A stretch of 64,000 nt of DNA from Candidatus Obscuribacterales bacterium (GCA_019637435.1 JAHBVO010000001.1:682001-746000), one strand, 5' to 3'; shown: positions 8,833 to 19,800, counted from the stretch's first letter. Program-made: numbers and translations. The notes: a model not told the origin generated them from the sequence alone.

Positions 8833-11800
8833 GTGATCATCAAAACCCTGACCTTGCATAATTTTATGAGCTACGCCGATGTGAGCGTGGATCTTAGCTC
8901 AGTTACGGTTGCATGTTTGTCCGGTCAAAACGGTTCGGGTAAGTCAGCTTTGCTCGATGCGATCACATGGGCTCTATGGGAAGAAGGTCGCTCGTCGTCT
9001 GATGAACTTATTCGACTGGGCGAGAAAGAGATGTGGGTCGATCTCGTATTTGAATACGAAGGTCGCACGTATAGAGTTCGACGTTCTCGATTGAAACGCG
9101 CAACCAAAGGTGGAATGCGTGGAACGTCCAGGGGATTGCTTGATTTGCAATTGTTATCGCCTGTTTCAGAGCGCGTTAAGTCAGGTACGACCGACGATGG
9201 TCGCGAGAGTGCGCCTGTCGGAGCACTGGTTCGCGGTTCCGCAGAAAGCACCGTCAGTGGTGTTTCGTTGAGCGGAAACGGCCGAGGCCAGACAGGTGCG
9301 GCAGGCACTGCAATCACATCGCACCCATCGCTTGAGGAAAGCGACGGTGAGCACCTCGGGCACTGGCGCAGCCTGACCGGACCTAGTATGCGAGTTACAC
9401 AGCAATCGATTTGCGATTTGCTGCGCATGGATTACGACACGTTCGTGAACAGCGCTTATCTGCGCCAGGGACGCGCAGACGAATTTACGACTCGCCCTCC
9501 GTCAGAGCGCAAGCACGTTCTATCCGAGATACTTGGTCTTGCATACTTCGATCGCCTTCAAGAAGCTTGTCGTCTGAGGGCTCGGGATGCCAAAACGCGA
9601 ATGGATATGATTGAATCCAGCCTTCTCACTCTCCCTCAGTTACAGTCGGAGCGTGACCAAGTTTCCGCGGAGCACGAGTTGCGCACTAATGAGTTCGTGA
9701 GTAAAGACCAGCAATTGAAGCAGCTTGAAACGAATGTTGGGGTGTTGTCAGAGTCGGTTCAGCAATTAAAGTTGATGAGGCAGAAAATCGAGCATGATTC
9801 TGCGCAGCTGAAAGAACTGAACTCCGACGTTGCGAATCTGACTGTTCAAAAGCTGGAGCTGGAGCGGCGCAGCAAAGAACTAACTGAGCTGGTCGAGCGC
9901 TCTTCAGAGATTAAACAAAAATCGGAAGAACTGGACCGATTGAAAACCGACATCGAAATTCTCGATCAGAAAGCATTGCAAGCTCAAGGTCTGATCGAGG
10001 AGAAACTCAAGGTGCAGTCAGGTTTGGCTAGCATAAGAAGCCGCTTGGAAGTAGAACTCGACCATTTGAAAGCGTCTTCGGAAAGTTGTCGGGTGCGGCT
10101 CGACGCGCTGAAGTATGACACTAAGGACAGTGACAAAATTCAGGAGTCATACGCCGAGTTCAAAAAGCTTTTGCAGAGTGAATCAGAATTAGCGTTGAAG
10201 CAGGACATGTTTACTCGACTGACGGAACGCGCGGCGCAGCTTCAGTCGATGATTAATGAATCAAAGATCAAACTGGAAGTTGAGCTTGGCCAAAAGGAAC
10301 TGACATTGTCCGAGCTTGATTCAGTTTTAGCAGCGGAGAGTTTGATCGCTGAGCAAAAGCAGGCGCTCGAGGCAGATGTGAAGGAACTGGAGCGAGTGGA
10401 ATCGGAGTTCGATCTCGTCGAAGACAAGGGATTGATGCTCAAATCCGAACTCGAGAGCGTGGATGCTCGTATCGATGAAATAAAGCGTCGGCAGGATGAA
10501 AATCGAGAGAAGATTCGAGAGCTTACCGAACATAGTCATGAGAGCATCTGTCCGTTGTGTGCGGCACCAATCGTCGATCGCAGCGCCGTAATCAGTCGCT
10601 ATCACACAGACAATGAAGCCCTTGATGACGACATTTTGAGTCAACTGAAACTCAGAGGAGAGCTTGAAGAGGAGCGTAACGAACTGCGTCTGCGTTATGC
10701 ACGATTGAAAAGAGAGCTTGGTCGCCGAAAGGAGCTTGATAAACGGATAGGCCAGTTTAACGAGAAAGAAGAGACGATGGCGCGTGCTCGTGATTCTCGC
10801 GCGCGGGTGATAACCGACATTCTCGCTCTGGGTCGCCGTCTTGATGAGATGGACTTTGCGCAGATTGAACGCGAGAGCTTGATAAATGTCAAAACAGAAA
10901 TACACAAATTAGAATTCGATCCGGCTGTTTATGCCAGTCTTCAGTCTCAGATTCGGGCCAAACGGCACATCGAGGCTCGGCACATCCAGCTCAAACGGGA
11001 CCAGGCTGAGCTTCAGAAGCTTGAGGTCGAGTTGCCGCTTGCCCTCGAAAAGGAAAGTCGGTGCATCGAGGAGCTAGAGTCTGAGTCTTACGGCGAGGAA
11101 CATCGAACCGAGTTGAAAGCGCTCAAAGAGCGCATAGACTTGCTCAACTATGACCGAGACCTTCACCAAATGATGAAAACGGAATTGATTGCGCTGCTGC
11201 CCTTTATTGAACAAGTCCGTGACTTGAAAAAGGCTCTGGAAGATTTGCCTGCGATTGAAGAGTCTCTGTCGAAAGTCAGAGGTATGTTGGAAATTAAACT
11301 AGCGAAAATTCCGGAGCTTGAGCAGGAGCTTAAACAGCTGCAGGACCAAACCAGCGAACTCAATGAAAAGCAGTTTCACCTGGAGCAGAGTCAGGAACAG
11401 CTGGATCGCCTGCGAGAAGAGCATCGAGCATTGGCGCGAGAAGTTGCGATTCTGGAAAGCCGAAAGTTACAGGTTGAAAAGGAACTCGAGGCACTGGCGG
11501 AAAAGAAAAAAGAACTGGTTCAACTGACTGACGAGCGCGAGGACCACCTTTTTCTGGCGGAATCGTTCGGAAAAAAGGGCATTCAGGCAGTTATCATCGA
11601 AAACGCGGTTCCCGAGATTGAAACAGAAGCGAACAGAATTCTCGCGCGCCTCAGTGACAACAAAATGCATATCGGTTTGGTCACTCAGCAAAAAACAAAG
11701 TCGGGCACGCTCGCCGAAACTCTCGATATCTTGATTGGCGATGAAATTGGAACACGTAATTATGAGCTCTATAGTGGCGGTGAGGCATTCAAGGTCAACT

Positions 11801-12057
11801 TCGCAATCAGGATCGCACTGTCCAGACTGCTGGCCAGGCGCGCCGGCGCTCGACTGGAAACGTTGGTCATCGATGAAGGTTTTGGTTCTCAGGACGATTT
11901 AAGTCGTGAGCGCTTAGTTTCATCGATCAAGTCTATTCAGTCCGACTTTCGCAAAATCCTTGTAATCACTCACATCGCAGATGTGCGTGAGATGTTTCCG
12001 GTTCAGATTTATGTGCAGAAGGAGTCCGGCGTATCAAGACTGCAGGTGATCTCATGA
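8833..12057 (+). CDS. sbcC: SbcC/Rad50-type DNA repair ATPase
   Basis: 1074 residues, SMC-like ATPase subunit of the SbcCD (Mre11-Rad50) nuclease that processes DNA hairpins and double-strand ends. Walker A is GQNGSGKSALLDAITWALW (31-49). The N-lobe motif is FVNSAYLRQGRADEF (204-218). Long coiled coils flank a zinc hook CPLC (C573, C576). The C-lobe carries 'YSGGE' and Walker B/D-loop LVIDEGFGSQDD. The ends and hook are all present, so the gene is complete. Residues about 111-177 are a Gly/Ser/Thr-rich insertion in the N-lobe (see findings). The start is GTG at 8833 with no strong SD. The partner nuclease SbcD is not in the window. It is divergent from the spermidine-synthase-like gene. Confidence 0.9.
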   Translation: MIIKTLTLHNFMSYADVSVDLSSVTVACLSGQNGSGKSALLDAITWALWEEGRSSSDELIRLGEKEMWVDLVFEYEGRTYRVRRSRLKRATKGGMRGTSRGLLDLQLLSPVSERVKSGTTDDGRESAPVGALVRGSAESTVSGVSLSGNGRGQTGAAGTAITSHPSLEESDGEHLGHWRSLTGPSMRVTQQSICDLLRMDYDTFVNSAYLRQGRADEFTTRPPSERKHVLSEILGLAYFDRLQEACRLRARDAKTRMDMIESSLLTLPQLQSERDQVSAEHELRTNEFVSKDQQLKQLETNVGVLSESVQQLKLMRQKIEHDSAQLKELNSDVANLTVQKLELERRSKELTELVERSSEIKQKSEELDRLKTDIEILDQKALQAQGLIEEKLKVQSGLASIRSRLEVELDHLKASSESCRVRLDALKYDTKDSDKIQESYAEFKKLLQSESELALKQDMFTRLTERAAQLQSMINESKIKLEVELGQKELTLSELDSVLAAESLIAEQKQALEADVKELERVESEFDLVEDKGLMLKSELESVDARIDEIKRRQDENREKIRELTEHSHESICPLCAAPIVDRSAVISRYHTDNEALDDDILSQLKLRGELEEERNELRLRYARLKRELGRRKELDKRIGQFNEKEETMARARDSRARVITDILALGRRLDEMDFAQIERESLINVKTEIHKLEFDPAVYASLQSQIRAKRHIEARHIQLKRDQAELQKLEVELPLALEKESRCIEELESESYGEEHRTELKALKERIDLLNYDRDLHQMMKTELIALLPFIEQVRDLKKALEDLPAIEESLSKVRGMLEIKLAKIPELEQELKQLQDQTSELNEKQFHLEQSQEQLDRLREEHRALAREVAILESRKLQVEKELEALAEKKKELVQLTDEREDHLFLAESFGKKGIQAVIIENAVPEIETEANRILARLSDNKMHIGLVTQQKTKSGTLAETLDILIGDEIGTRNYELYSGGEAFKVNFAIRIALSRLLARRAGARLETLVIDEGFGSQDDLSRERLVSSIKSIQSDFRKILVITHIADVREMFPVQIYVQKESGVSRLQVIS

Positions 12058-12070
12058 ACTCCTGCAGTCT
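12037..12070. terminator. hairpin across the sbcC stop codon
   Basis: AGACTGCAGG (12037-12046) and CCTGCAGTCT (12061-12070) form a perfect 10-bp stem with a 14-nt loop containing the TGA of sbcC. It lies between convergent genes, as expected of a shared terminator, but neither strand has a clean U-run after the stem, so it could instead protect the mRNA 3' end. Confidence 0.4.
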
Positions 12071-12099
12071 CTAAGTATGGGCGGATAAATGCTTCGTTT

Positions 12100-12654
12100 T
12101 TAAAACATCTTCTTGAGGAAGTGGTAGCCGCCACCAATTGCGGTGCCAATCGCAGCTGATTTTACCATTGTGCTTCCACGTCTGCTCGAGGCTGCTCCCA
12201 GACCGAAACCAACGGCCGCACCAGTCGCCAGATCTTTAGCCAGTGGATGTCGTTTCATCGTTCTGCTTGATCGAATAAGTCCGACACCAGCGCCGGTGCC
12301 AGCTCCGATAGCCGCTCCTCGAAGCACACCTCGCCCTGATATCAAACCTGCCACCGCGCCGCCTCCGGCGCCCACAGCTCCGCCCACAACGGCCGACTTC
12401 ACTTTTGGATGACGCTGGAAGTAGGTTCTTCGATCTTGTACTGCATACGTTCTATACACAGGGCGATTTACTACAACGGGGCGCGGGCGATTATAGTCAA
12501 TCGAGGCGCGTTGGGCTTGCATGCTCTGGACAGGCACCACATTCTGATTAATCGAACCAGTCAGGGTTGTCGCCTGACTGAATGCCGGAAGCACGGCGGA
12601 ATTAGCCATAATCGCCGTAACAGCGACTGCTAAAAATTTCTTTCCTGAATTCAT
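12100..12654 (-). CDS. secreted glycine-zipper protein
   Basis: 184 residues. Sec signal peptide MNSGKKFLAVAVTAIMANSA with likely cleavage after AFSQA. About 50-85 is a basic, Arg/Pro/Tyr-rich segment. From about 87 to the end there are three glycine-zipper segments ('VVGGAVGAGGGAVAGLISG', 'GAAIGAGTGAGVGLI', 'AAIGTAIGGGYHF'), the GxxxG-type helices found in outer-membrane-associated proteins that insert into or bend membranes. The SD GAGGGTGG precedes ATG 12654. The leader holds a small hairpin, GCACAG/CTGTGC (12676-12690). Its role is unknown; envelope location is inferred. Confidence 0.75.
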   Translation of the reverse strand: MNSGKKFLAVAVTAIMANSAVLPAFSQATTLTGSINQNVVPVQSMQAQRASIDYNRPRPVVVNRPVYRTYAVQDRRTYFQRHPKVKSAVVGGAVGAGGGAVAGLISGRGVLRGAAIGAGTGAGVGLIRSSRTMKRHPLAKDLATGAAVGFGLGAASSRRGSTMVKSAAIGTAIGGGYHFLKKMF

Positions 12655-12829
12655 AAGTCCACCCTCTGTCTCGGAGCACAGCCACTGTGCGATTCCTGAA
12701 TAAGACGCAGATTAGCTTTCCGACGACGAGTCAATTCATTGGTTCCCAGTTCCGTTTTAATTCCCATCTGCAGATTATGTCGGTTTCGGGCACATTTGCC
12801 ATTCAACCGGGTCAATAGGCTTATTAGCA

Positions 12830-12859
12830 TTGACCGTTGAAAGTTATGCCAAATATATG
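12830..12859 (+). promoter_or_regulatory. putative sigma70-type promoter of the TPR lipoprotein gene
   Basis: TTGACC (12830-12835) and TATATG (12854-12859) with an 18-nt spacer; predicted start near 12866, 50 nt before the coding start at 12917. An imperfect palindrome, CAAACACGTTTG, lies in the leader. Confidence 0.5.
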
Positions 12860-12916
12860 GAAGGTGGCGGCGCCGATTTCAAACACGTTTGAGGCACAAT
12901 AAGAAGGATTCGGGAT

Positions 12917-13987
12917 ATGAGCAACAACTATGTAAATGGAATTCTCGCAATCGGGCTTACCGTCGGTTTCATGACCGGTTGTGCCACAGGTGATCCAACT
13001 GCCCACACTGATTCAATTCGCAGCAACGCACGCTTATCCATTGACAAAGGCGACTATAAAAAGGCCGACGAGATGCTTCAAGACGCGCTTGCCAAGGATA
13101 TTAAAAAGTTCGGTGCTGAAAGCGAAGCCGTCGCTCGTGACTATCTTTTGATTGGTGACAATCTCAAGGAGCAGAACAAGCTTGAGGAAGCCGAAGAGTT
13201 CTATCAGAAATCGATTGAAGCTCGTCGGAAGGAACTGCGCCCGGGACTTTTAAAGCTCGCTGAGAGCTTGACGGCGCAAGGTGACAACCTTGTCGATCAG
13301 GGACAACTTGAGGACGCCGAAGTACTTCTTCTCCAGGGGCGGGACATTCGCAGAGAAAATCTGCCGGGCGATTCTGTCGATCTAGCTCGAAGCAAATTAA
13401 GCTTGGGCAAGCTTTACCTTCAAGCTGGCGCATTCTCTGAAGCGGAAACGGAATTGAAAAACGCCATGGCTACTTTCGAGAAGAAGCTCGGAAAGGATGA
13501 TAAAAGACTTGGTGACGCTCGCACGAATTTAGGTTCGCTGTATTTTGCTCAGGGCAAACTCGATCAGACCGAGCCGCTCCTGAAGTGGGCTCTGGAGATT
13601 TACAAGACTCATGATCCGGCTAGTGTCGATACCGCGAATGCCGAGAACAACCTTGGTGAATATTATCGCGCACGGAATAGGTATGCTGATGCGGAGACCT
13701 CATATAAAGGTGCGATAGCGATTTATGAAAAGCGCAATCAGCCCAGTCCGAAGTTTGCAAGCGCGTTAAACAATCTCGCCGTGCTCTATCACTCGCAGAA
13801 AAAGTACAGTGAAGCGGAGCCGCTCTACAAGCGCGCGCTCAAAACATACGAAGATTCAGTGGGCAAAGACGGGTTGGAAATTGCCAACACCTTGAACAAT
13901 TATGCCGCCATGGAGTCTGCTCTGGGCAATAAAACCGAAGCTCAGCGTCTGAAGCAACGCGCCAATAAAATCATTGCGTCGAATTAG
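12917..13987 (+). CDS. TPR lipoprotein, kinesin-light-chain type
   Basis: 356 residues. The N-terminus MSNNYVNGILAIGLTVGFMT is followed by a lipobox ending in GC, predicting a lipid-anchored protein outside the inner membrane. From about residue 40 to the end there are tandem TPRs of about 42 residues with the kinesin-light-chain signature (A..YY....Y.EAE.LYKRAL..YE), for example EAEPLYKRALKTYEDSVGKD. These mediate protein binding. The start is ATG at 12917 with AAGAAGGA upstream. The gene precedes a C39-like peptidase with 53 nt between, so co-transcription is plausible. Confidence 0.85.
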   Translation: MSNNYVNGILAIGLTVGFMTGCATGDPTAHTDSIRSNARLSIDKGDYKKADEMLQDALAKDIKKFGAESEAVARDYLLIGDNLKEQNKLEEAEEFYQKSIEARRKELRPGLLKLAESLTAQGDNLVDQGQLEDAEVLLLQGRDIRRENLPGDSVDLARSKLSLGKLYLQAGAFSEAETELKNAMATFEKKLGKDDKRLGDARTNLGSLYFAQGKLDQTEPLLKWALEIYKTHDPASVDTANAENNLGEYYRARNRYADAETSYKGAIAIYEKRNQPSPKFASALNNLAVLYHSQKKYSEAEPLYKRALKTYEDSVGKDGLEIANTLNNYAAMESALGNKTEAQRLKQRANKIIASN

Positions 13988-14040
13988 GTAAGCGCGCCAA
14001 TGGTAATATTGTCGATCTACTGAAGTATAGGTGGTCGACA

Positions 14041-14706
14041 ATGAACCCTCGTTACAGTCAACCGAAGCTCGTGTTACGCACGTTGATGGCATTGAGCATC
14101 AGCATTTATTGTTCGTGCTCCGGAAGTTTGGCTGTCGAGCAGACCGAGAAAAATCACGTAGCCGGATTGCCCGCGAATATTATAAAAATTCCGATGACGC
14201 GGCAGGCGACGAATTACACCTGCGGAGTGGCTGCTCTCCAGTCTGTTTTGATGTTCTACGGGGATGAGTTTCTCGAATCCGAACTTGCGAAACTATTAAA
14301 GGCTAATCCCAAGGAAGGCACAGCATATTTAGAGATGAAGCGCTTCTCCGAGTCGAGGGGCTATAATGTCCAGGTTTACAAAGACATGAAAGTCAGTGAT
14401 CTGAAGAAATTGCTGGATGCCGGAAAGCCTGTGATTTGTTTGATTCAAGCTTGGCCTGAACGCAAAGTGAATTATAAAAATGACTGGGACGATGGGCACT
14501 ATGTAGTAGCCATCGGGTACGATGACGGAAACGTCTACTTTATGGACCCGTCTACTCTAGGCAATTACACTTATATTCCGACTGATGAATTCCTGGTCCG
14601 TTGGCACGACACTGACTCGAAGGTGAAGTTGCATCACTTCGGCATGGTCGTTCAGAAGAAAGCGAAACGCGCTTATCATGCCGACGGCGTGAAAAAGCTC
14701 GAATAG
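14041..14706 (+). CDS. exported C39-family cysteine peptidase-like protein
   Basis: 221 residues. The hydrophobic N-terminus (about 10-32) reads as a signal sequence. About 50-205 match the papain-like C39 fold: C61 in 'NYTCGVAALQSVLMFYG', H153 in 'DDGHYVVAIGYDDGNVY', and D169 in 'FMDPS', the expected Cys-His-Asp triad. C39 domains usually cleave double-glycine leaders inside ABC exporters; this one is stand-alone, with no ABC or membrane domain, like other single-domain C39 proteins of unknown substrate. AGGTGG precedes ATG 14041. It ends 5 nt from the stop of the convergent gene. Confidence 0.8.
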   Translation: MNPRYSQPKLVLRTLMALSISIYCSCSGSLAVEQTEKNHVAGLPANIIKIPMTRQATNYTCGVAALQSVLMFYGDEFLESELAKLLKANPKEGTAYLEMKRFSESRGYNVQVYKDMKVSDLKKLLDAGKPVICLIQAWPERKVNYKNDWDDGHYVVAIGYDDGNVYFMDPSTLGNYTYIPTDEFLVRWHDTDSKVKLHHFGMVVQKKAKRAYHADGVKKLE

Positions 14707-14711
14707 TTCTC

Positions 14712-15287
14712 TTAGTGAACTGGAGGTCTTCTGTAATAGCGGCCGCGCGTCACCGAAGGTGGGTCCACGCAATTTGTGTAAACGTAATTGGTTTCAACTG
14801 TAACCGTCTGCAGCGGTTGTCCGTTGCTAACAACACCGGACACGGCTGTTGGAAGCGCGTTGTGGTCCGGAATGGATCCGTCACCACCATAAACATAATA
14901 TGTCTGATGAGACGATTTATATTGCGGGCTGCTGGGGTCAGCTGCCGTGCCGTTCTTCGCCGTATTTTGTTTCGCCAGATCTGCAGGTGTGATCCAATCA
15001 TGCGGATGTTTATCGTCATTAACTGGTGTCGCATGTGGTGCGACTGGTGTTTGTGGAACGGCGGCCCGCTCGTTCCCAACTGTGTTTACCGTTGGAGCGG
15101 GAATAGCGTGATGAGTTTCCGCCGCGACGGCGCCTGGCGGTTGCGCCTGCGCAGTCGAAGCCGCTGTCTTAACTTGCTCTTCAGCGTTGGAGTGTCCGAC
15201 CGCATTCATGCAAGTCACAGTCAAAACGACTCCGATAACTATGCCACCAACGACGAGCAAAGCGCCTTTTAGATTTATCTGATTCAT
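14712..15287 (-). CDS. membrane-anchored Pro/Ala/Thr-rich protein, unrecognised
   Basis: 191 residues. One N-terminal membrane segment (about 8-28, 'GALLVVGGIVIGVVLTVTCM') is followed by an extracytoplasmic low-complexity tail rich in Ala, Pro, Thr, Val and Asn. The C-terminus has Tyr/Val-rich stretches ('QTVTVETNYVYTNCVD') and a basic 'RGRYYRRPP'. No known domain is seen. It lies downstream of the GT-C transferase gene on the same strand (115 nt gap), so an envelope role is inferred. Confidence 0.65.
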   Translation of the reverse strand: MNQINLKGALLVVGGIVIGVVLTVTCMNAVGHSNAEEQVKTAASTAQAQPPGAVAAETHHAIPAPTVNTVGNERAAVPQTPVAPHATPVNDDKHPHDWITPADLAKQNTAKNGTAADPSSPQYKSSHQTYYVYGGDGSIPDHNALPTAVSGVVSNGQPLQTVTVETNYVYTNCVDPPSVTRGRYYRRPPVH

Positions 15288-15402
15288 GATGTTTACCAGG
15301 AACAGATCAACAGAGAATGTGATTGTAAGCCAATAGTTGTGAGTTGGCTAGCTTTCAGTGGGAAAATTACGCAAAAGCTTTCAAGCCCTTTGCGTTTTGC
15401 AA

Positions 15403-16710
15403 CTAACCGAAGCTCTTCCAGCGGAATCCGTAGATCGGAAACAGCATCGCCCAGGACCAGATGTAGACGATGAGATTGAACGCGAGGAGTGAGTACAAGA
15501 GTCGTTTTCCCCACAAGTCGCCTGTGAGGCTGAGACCAAGAACGATTAGCGCGAGGAATGGAACTTCTGAAGTGAATAAATAACGTCCTTGTGGACCGCC
15601 GACGTTACCGGTCGAGGCGAGAATCATTGCTGCCAAATTTGCCCAAAGGCAGACTAGCATGACGAGCCAAATCGCCTGGTGTGTAACGGTTTTGCGTTCT
15701 GGATTCTGTATTTTTTGACGAAGGTCGGCGATAGTTTGCGCCTTGTTCTTGAACACGGCCGTCAGCAGACTAATTGCAGCAGCAGCAAGATAAACCGTAT
15801 AAGTCCAATAGAGTGGTTTAATAAGCGGTCGAGTCATGTAGCCAAACATGCCCCAATAGCTGAAATACATCATCCGCCACCACTTGCGGTCGACTAAAAT
15901 TTTGAACGGGCTGACGTAGTACTCAAGTGGGCGGTTATAGAGCTGTGCCCAATTTCTGCGCATAGTCTGTGTGCCCATGAAATCGCCGTCGTATAGCTGG
16001 TAGTTGCGAGCAAACCAGGGTGCGGCGATCGTCACCGTCAGAGCCAAAGCCGTGATGGCATTCTTCAAGAGTTCGACAAAGCTTTGCCGGTGTATCCAGG
16101 CTGCGAGCAAGTAGGCGAGAGCCACCGCGGGTAGTACCGCATAACCGGTGTACTTTGTTAGTGCCAACCATCCGCACAGGAAACCGAATAACAGAGAGAG
16201 CGGCATGGATAGACCACGTTTGATTATCACTACACTCAGGCAAAGTAAGGCGGAGGCGATAGTCGAGGAAGTAATGTCATTGTTAGAGTAACTGTGTACG
16301 AGCACAAGTTGAGGGTGAAAAACAACGAGAAGTGGAACGGCCAGCGCGCACAGTTTTTTATCAGGAAAAAGTTCTCGACCCAACCACCAGGCAAAATAGG
16401 TCATCAGCGGGGATAGCAAGAGGCTGCCGAACCTGGGCGCCATGGACGGGTCCAGTATTCCCGATAACGTCCACAGGGCAAGGATATGCGGCACATAGCC
16501 GAAGTGAGGAAGGGGGACGTAGACCGATTGCTGTCCACCTGCTGTCAGTTCCGCCGGTCCGGGTAAGCGGAGATTCTCCGCCATAAATTTAATCACCCAA
16601 AAGTGGGTGTTTTCATCCGGAGCTTCCCACATCGGAACCATGAAAACCCATGGTAGACGTGCGGCTAGAGTCGCTGCGAGCAGGTAGTAAAGTTCTTTCG
16701 GGGGGCGCAT
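15403..16710 (-). CDS. GT-C type membrane glycosyltransferase (GT39/DUF2142-like)
   Basis: 435 residues, about 10 membrane segments. The first periplasmic loop carries 'MWEAPDENTHFWVIKFMAEN', with the acidic DE pair typical of lipid-linked GT-C enzymes (ArnT/PMT/DUF2142 families), which move a sugar from an undecaprenyl carrier onto a surface polymer or lipid. A second loop has 'VLVHSYSNNDITSSTIASA'. The acceptor is unknown. ATG at 16710 has no clear SD. It is divergent from the hybrid kinase, whose start is 112 nt away. Confidence 0.7.
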   Translation of the reverse strand: MRPPKELYYLLAATLAARLPWVFMVPMWEAPDENTHFWVIKFMAENLRLPGPAELTAGGQQSVYVPLPHFGYVPHILALWTLSGILDPSMAPRFGSLLLSPLMTYFAWWLGRELFPDKKLCALAVPLLVVFHPQLVLVHSYSNNDITSSTIASALLCLSVVIIKRGLSMPLSLLFGFLCGWLALTKYTGYAVLPAVALAYLLAAWIHRQSFVELLKNAITALALTVTIAAPWFARNYQLYDGDFMGTQTMRRNWAQLYNRPLEYYVSPFKILVDRKWWRMMYFSYWGMFGYMTRPLIKPLYWTYTVYLAAAAISLLTAVFKNKAQTIADLRQKIQNPERKTVTHQAIWLVMLVCLWANLAAMILASTGNVGGPQGRYLFTSEVPFLALIVLGLSLTGDLWGKRLLYSLLAFNLIVYIWSWAMLFPIYGFRWKSFG

Positions 16711-16822
16711 CAGATCAGTCAGTCTATAGCCCGGATGCTTGCGAAGCTAGGCCCGATTCTTAAGAAATCGGACTAACTAATTAGCCATGTTCTATCATCG
16801 AAATATGACCGCGGAGTCGAGT

Positions 16823-19800
16823 ATGGCCTCCAACAATGAGAATCTCCAAAGCGAGTTCGATCGCCTGGCGCATGAACTCGCCCTGATAGAGGAAATTCTT
16901 TCACAAGCACCCAGCGATGAGCCGGAAACCGACCTCGGTCGGTGGCTTGTCATGCTGTCTGGATTTTTCAACGCCCAGTTCGCTCAGGTCTGGCGTTATG
17001 ACGAGATGCACGGTGCTTCGGGTCGAGCCATTTGCCTGGAAAAGTTGGCTGTGAATGCTCAGTCGTACCCTCTCCTTCGGGTCGCCAGTCTAAACCTCGA
17101 TTCGACCGACTGCAACCTGTTGGCGATCAGAGCCGTCCAGGGCAAAGACATCATTTATTTCCCCGAGTTTCATGAGGACGCAAACATCCTGCGCCACGCG
17201 GAAATCGGACTGAGTAAGCTGCGCAGTGGAGTTTTCTTGCCGATACTTCTGCCAGGCAATCGGGCGTACGTTTTTGAACTTATGTTCGAGTCCACTGATA
17301 CCTTGGATGAAACCGCGATTCCGCTTATGCGAAAGCTGACCTTGATGTTTTCAACTCTTTTGAAGTCGGCGTCTAAAGCTGAAACTGAGTCGCAGTTCGA
17401 AGAGGAATATCAGATTTTGCTGGACGCCGTGCCGGTTATGGTTTGGTACAAGGATAAACATAATCGCTTCCTGGCTATAAACAGGCGAGTTACTGAAATT
17501 TGCGGTATCCAACCGGCTGACATAGTCGGCAAACGGACGGAGGAGCTTTTCCCTGCGGACGCGGCCCAATATTACTCGGATGACCTGGAGGTTATTCGTT
17601 CTGGTCGACCGAAGTTGAAGATCTATGAGCAGATTACCATCGCAGACGGAAATCGCTTATGGCTTCGCACGGACAAAGTTCCCTATGTCCGAAACGGGGT
17701 CGTAGAGGGAATTATCGCTTTCACTACCGACATAAGCGAGCTGAAGCAGTCCGAAGACAATCTGATCAAGATCAAGTCTGAACTCGAACTGAAAGTCGAG
17801 GAGCGAGACCAGGAGATTGCGACCGCGAATATCTTCTTCACGCTCTCAAGGGAGCTTCTTTGCATTGCTAACTTGAAGGGATATTTCACCAGGTTGAATC
17901 CGGTTTGGTCTGAGCGCCTCGGATACTCGTTGGAAGAGCTGTACTCAAGACCGTACAGCGAATTCGTCCATCCGGATGACAGGCATCTCACTTCTGCGAT
18001 CGATGTGAAGCTGATGGCCGGAGGCAGCGTTCGTGATTTTGAAAATAGATACGTCGCCAAGGACGGAAGCATTCGCTACTTCAGGTGGAGTGCCACCTCA
18101 TTCGGTGACTCGATTTATGCAGTTGCTTACGATGTGACTGACAGAAGGCTTGTGGAAGAGGAACTGCTTGTCGCCAACGATCGATTCGTCAATATTGGAC
18201 AACACATGCCCGGCATCATCTATCAGTTTGTAGTGAGGCCAAACGGTGACTTCCACTTCCCTTACGTGAGCGAGGGGAGCAAAGAGGTTCTAGGTTACGA
18301 GGCTCATGAGATCGAGGCTGATGCGTCATTGGCTTTTAAAGTCATGCATCCTGATGACGCAGCTGCTATGAAAAAACTCAGTCTGGAGTCCGCTGCAAAT
18401 CTGACCGTTTTTCGTTATGAAGGTCGCGTTCTTGCGCCGAATGGAACTATGCGTTTTATTCAAGCGACGTCCACTCCTGCTCGCCTGGACAACGGCGACG
18501 TTTTATTCAACGGGCTGGTGATGGATGTCACCGATCTCAAACGAGCCCAGGAAGAAGTTCGCAAGTTGAACGCTGACCTCGAGGAACGCGTGAAGAGCCT
18601 TGGTAGAGCGAACGAGAAACTTGAGACTTTGACGCAGCAATTAGAACAGGCCTACGATAAAGCGATGGAGGCTTCCAAGCTCAAGTCCGAGTTTGTTGCA
18701 AACATCTCCCATGAAATTCGGACACCATTGAGCGCGGTCATTGGTATGTCAGACCTGCTGCTTGATACGTCGCTCGACCAGCAACAGCGTGAATATGCAG
18801 GCACAGCGAGGGATTCTGCTAAATCACTGCTGGTTATTATCAATGACATTCTCGACTTCTCCAAAATTGAAGCGGGTAAGATCGAGCTTGAGGATATAGA
18901 TTTCGAACTGCAGAACATTGTCGAAGGCAGTGTTGATATATTCATAAAGGATGCGGCAGCCAAAAAACTTTCAGTGATGACGCATGTTGAGCCGGAACTG
19001 CCTCGCATCGTGACCGGCGATCCTGTTCGCATTCGCCAAATTCTAATCAACCTCGTCAGCAACGCGGTCAAGTTCACTTATGATGGAGAAGTCATCGTTC
19101 GTGTGCGTCCGGTCCCGGCACCAGGCACCGTAGGTGATGGCACTTCCTTTAATGCAAGTCCGGAAGATGCAAAGTCGTTTGTCCGATTCGAGGTGTCCGA
19201 CACCGGAATAGGGATGCCGGAAAGCATCAGGCAACGTTTATTTACGCCATTTGCACAGGCTGATGGTTCGACCACTCGTCGCTATGGTGGTACTGGGTTG
19301 GGCCTGTCCATTTGCAAGCGGCTGGTTGAATTAATGGGGGGCGAAATCGGTTTCAACAGCTCTGAGGGTGGCGGCACCACGTTCTGGTTCTGCTTGCCTC
19401 TAACCGCCGCTCAAGGCGTCGTCGAACTTCCGTTGTCGAGCGCTGAGAAGACCGGCGAGGTCGTGTTTCTCTATAGCGGTTCTGAGAGTACTAAAACAAT
19501 TGTCGGTTCCTACATAGAGTCTGAGGGGGCGGCAGTACATCATGCCACCACCCTTGGTAGCATTCTTTACGGACTTGACTCGGCCCTTAAGAACGGTACG
19601 GCTCCCAAAGCCGTCCTCGTAGATAGTGGTGGCGAATCAATTGATGCTTTGAATATCATAGACGCTATCAGGAGAGAAGCGAAGCACAAAGATTTGAAGC
19701 TAGTATTTCTCACGGACGTGCATCAGCGCGATCTGGGCGAAACGGCGTGCGAACGCGGAGCCGACCTCTGTGTTTATAAACCGTTTCGGCGCACCGATCT

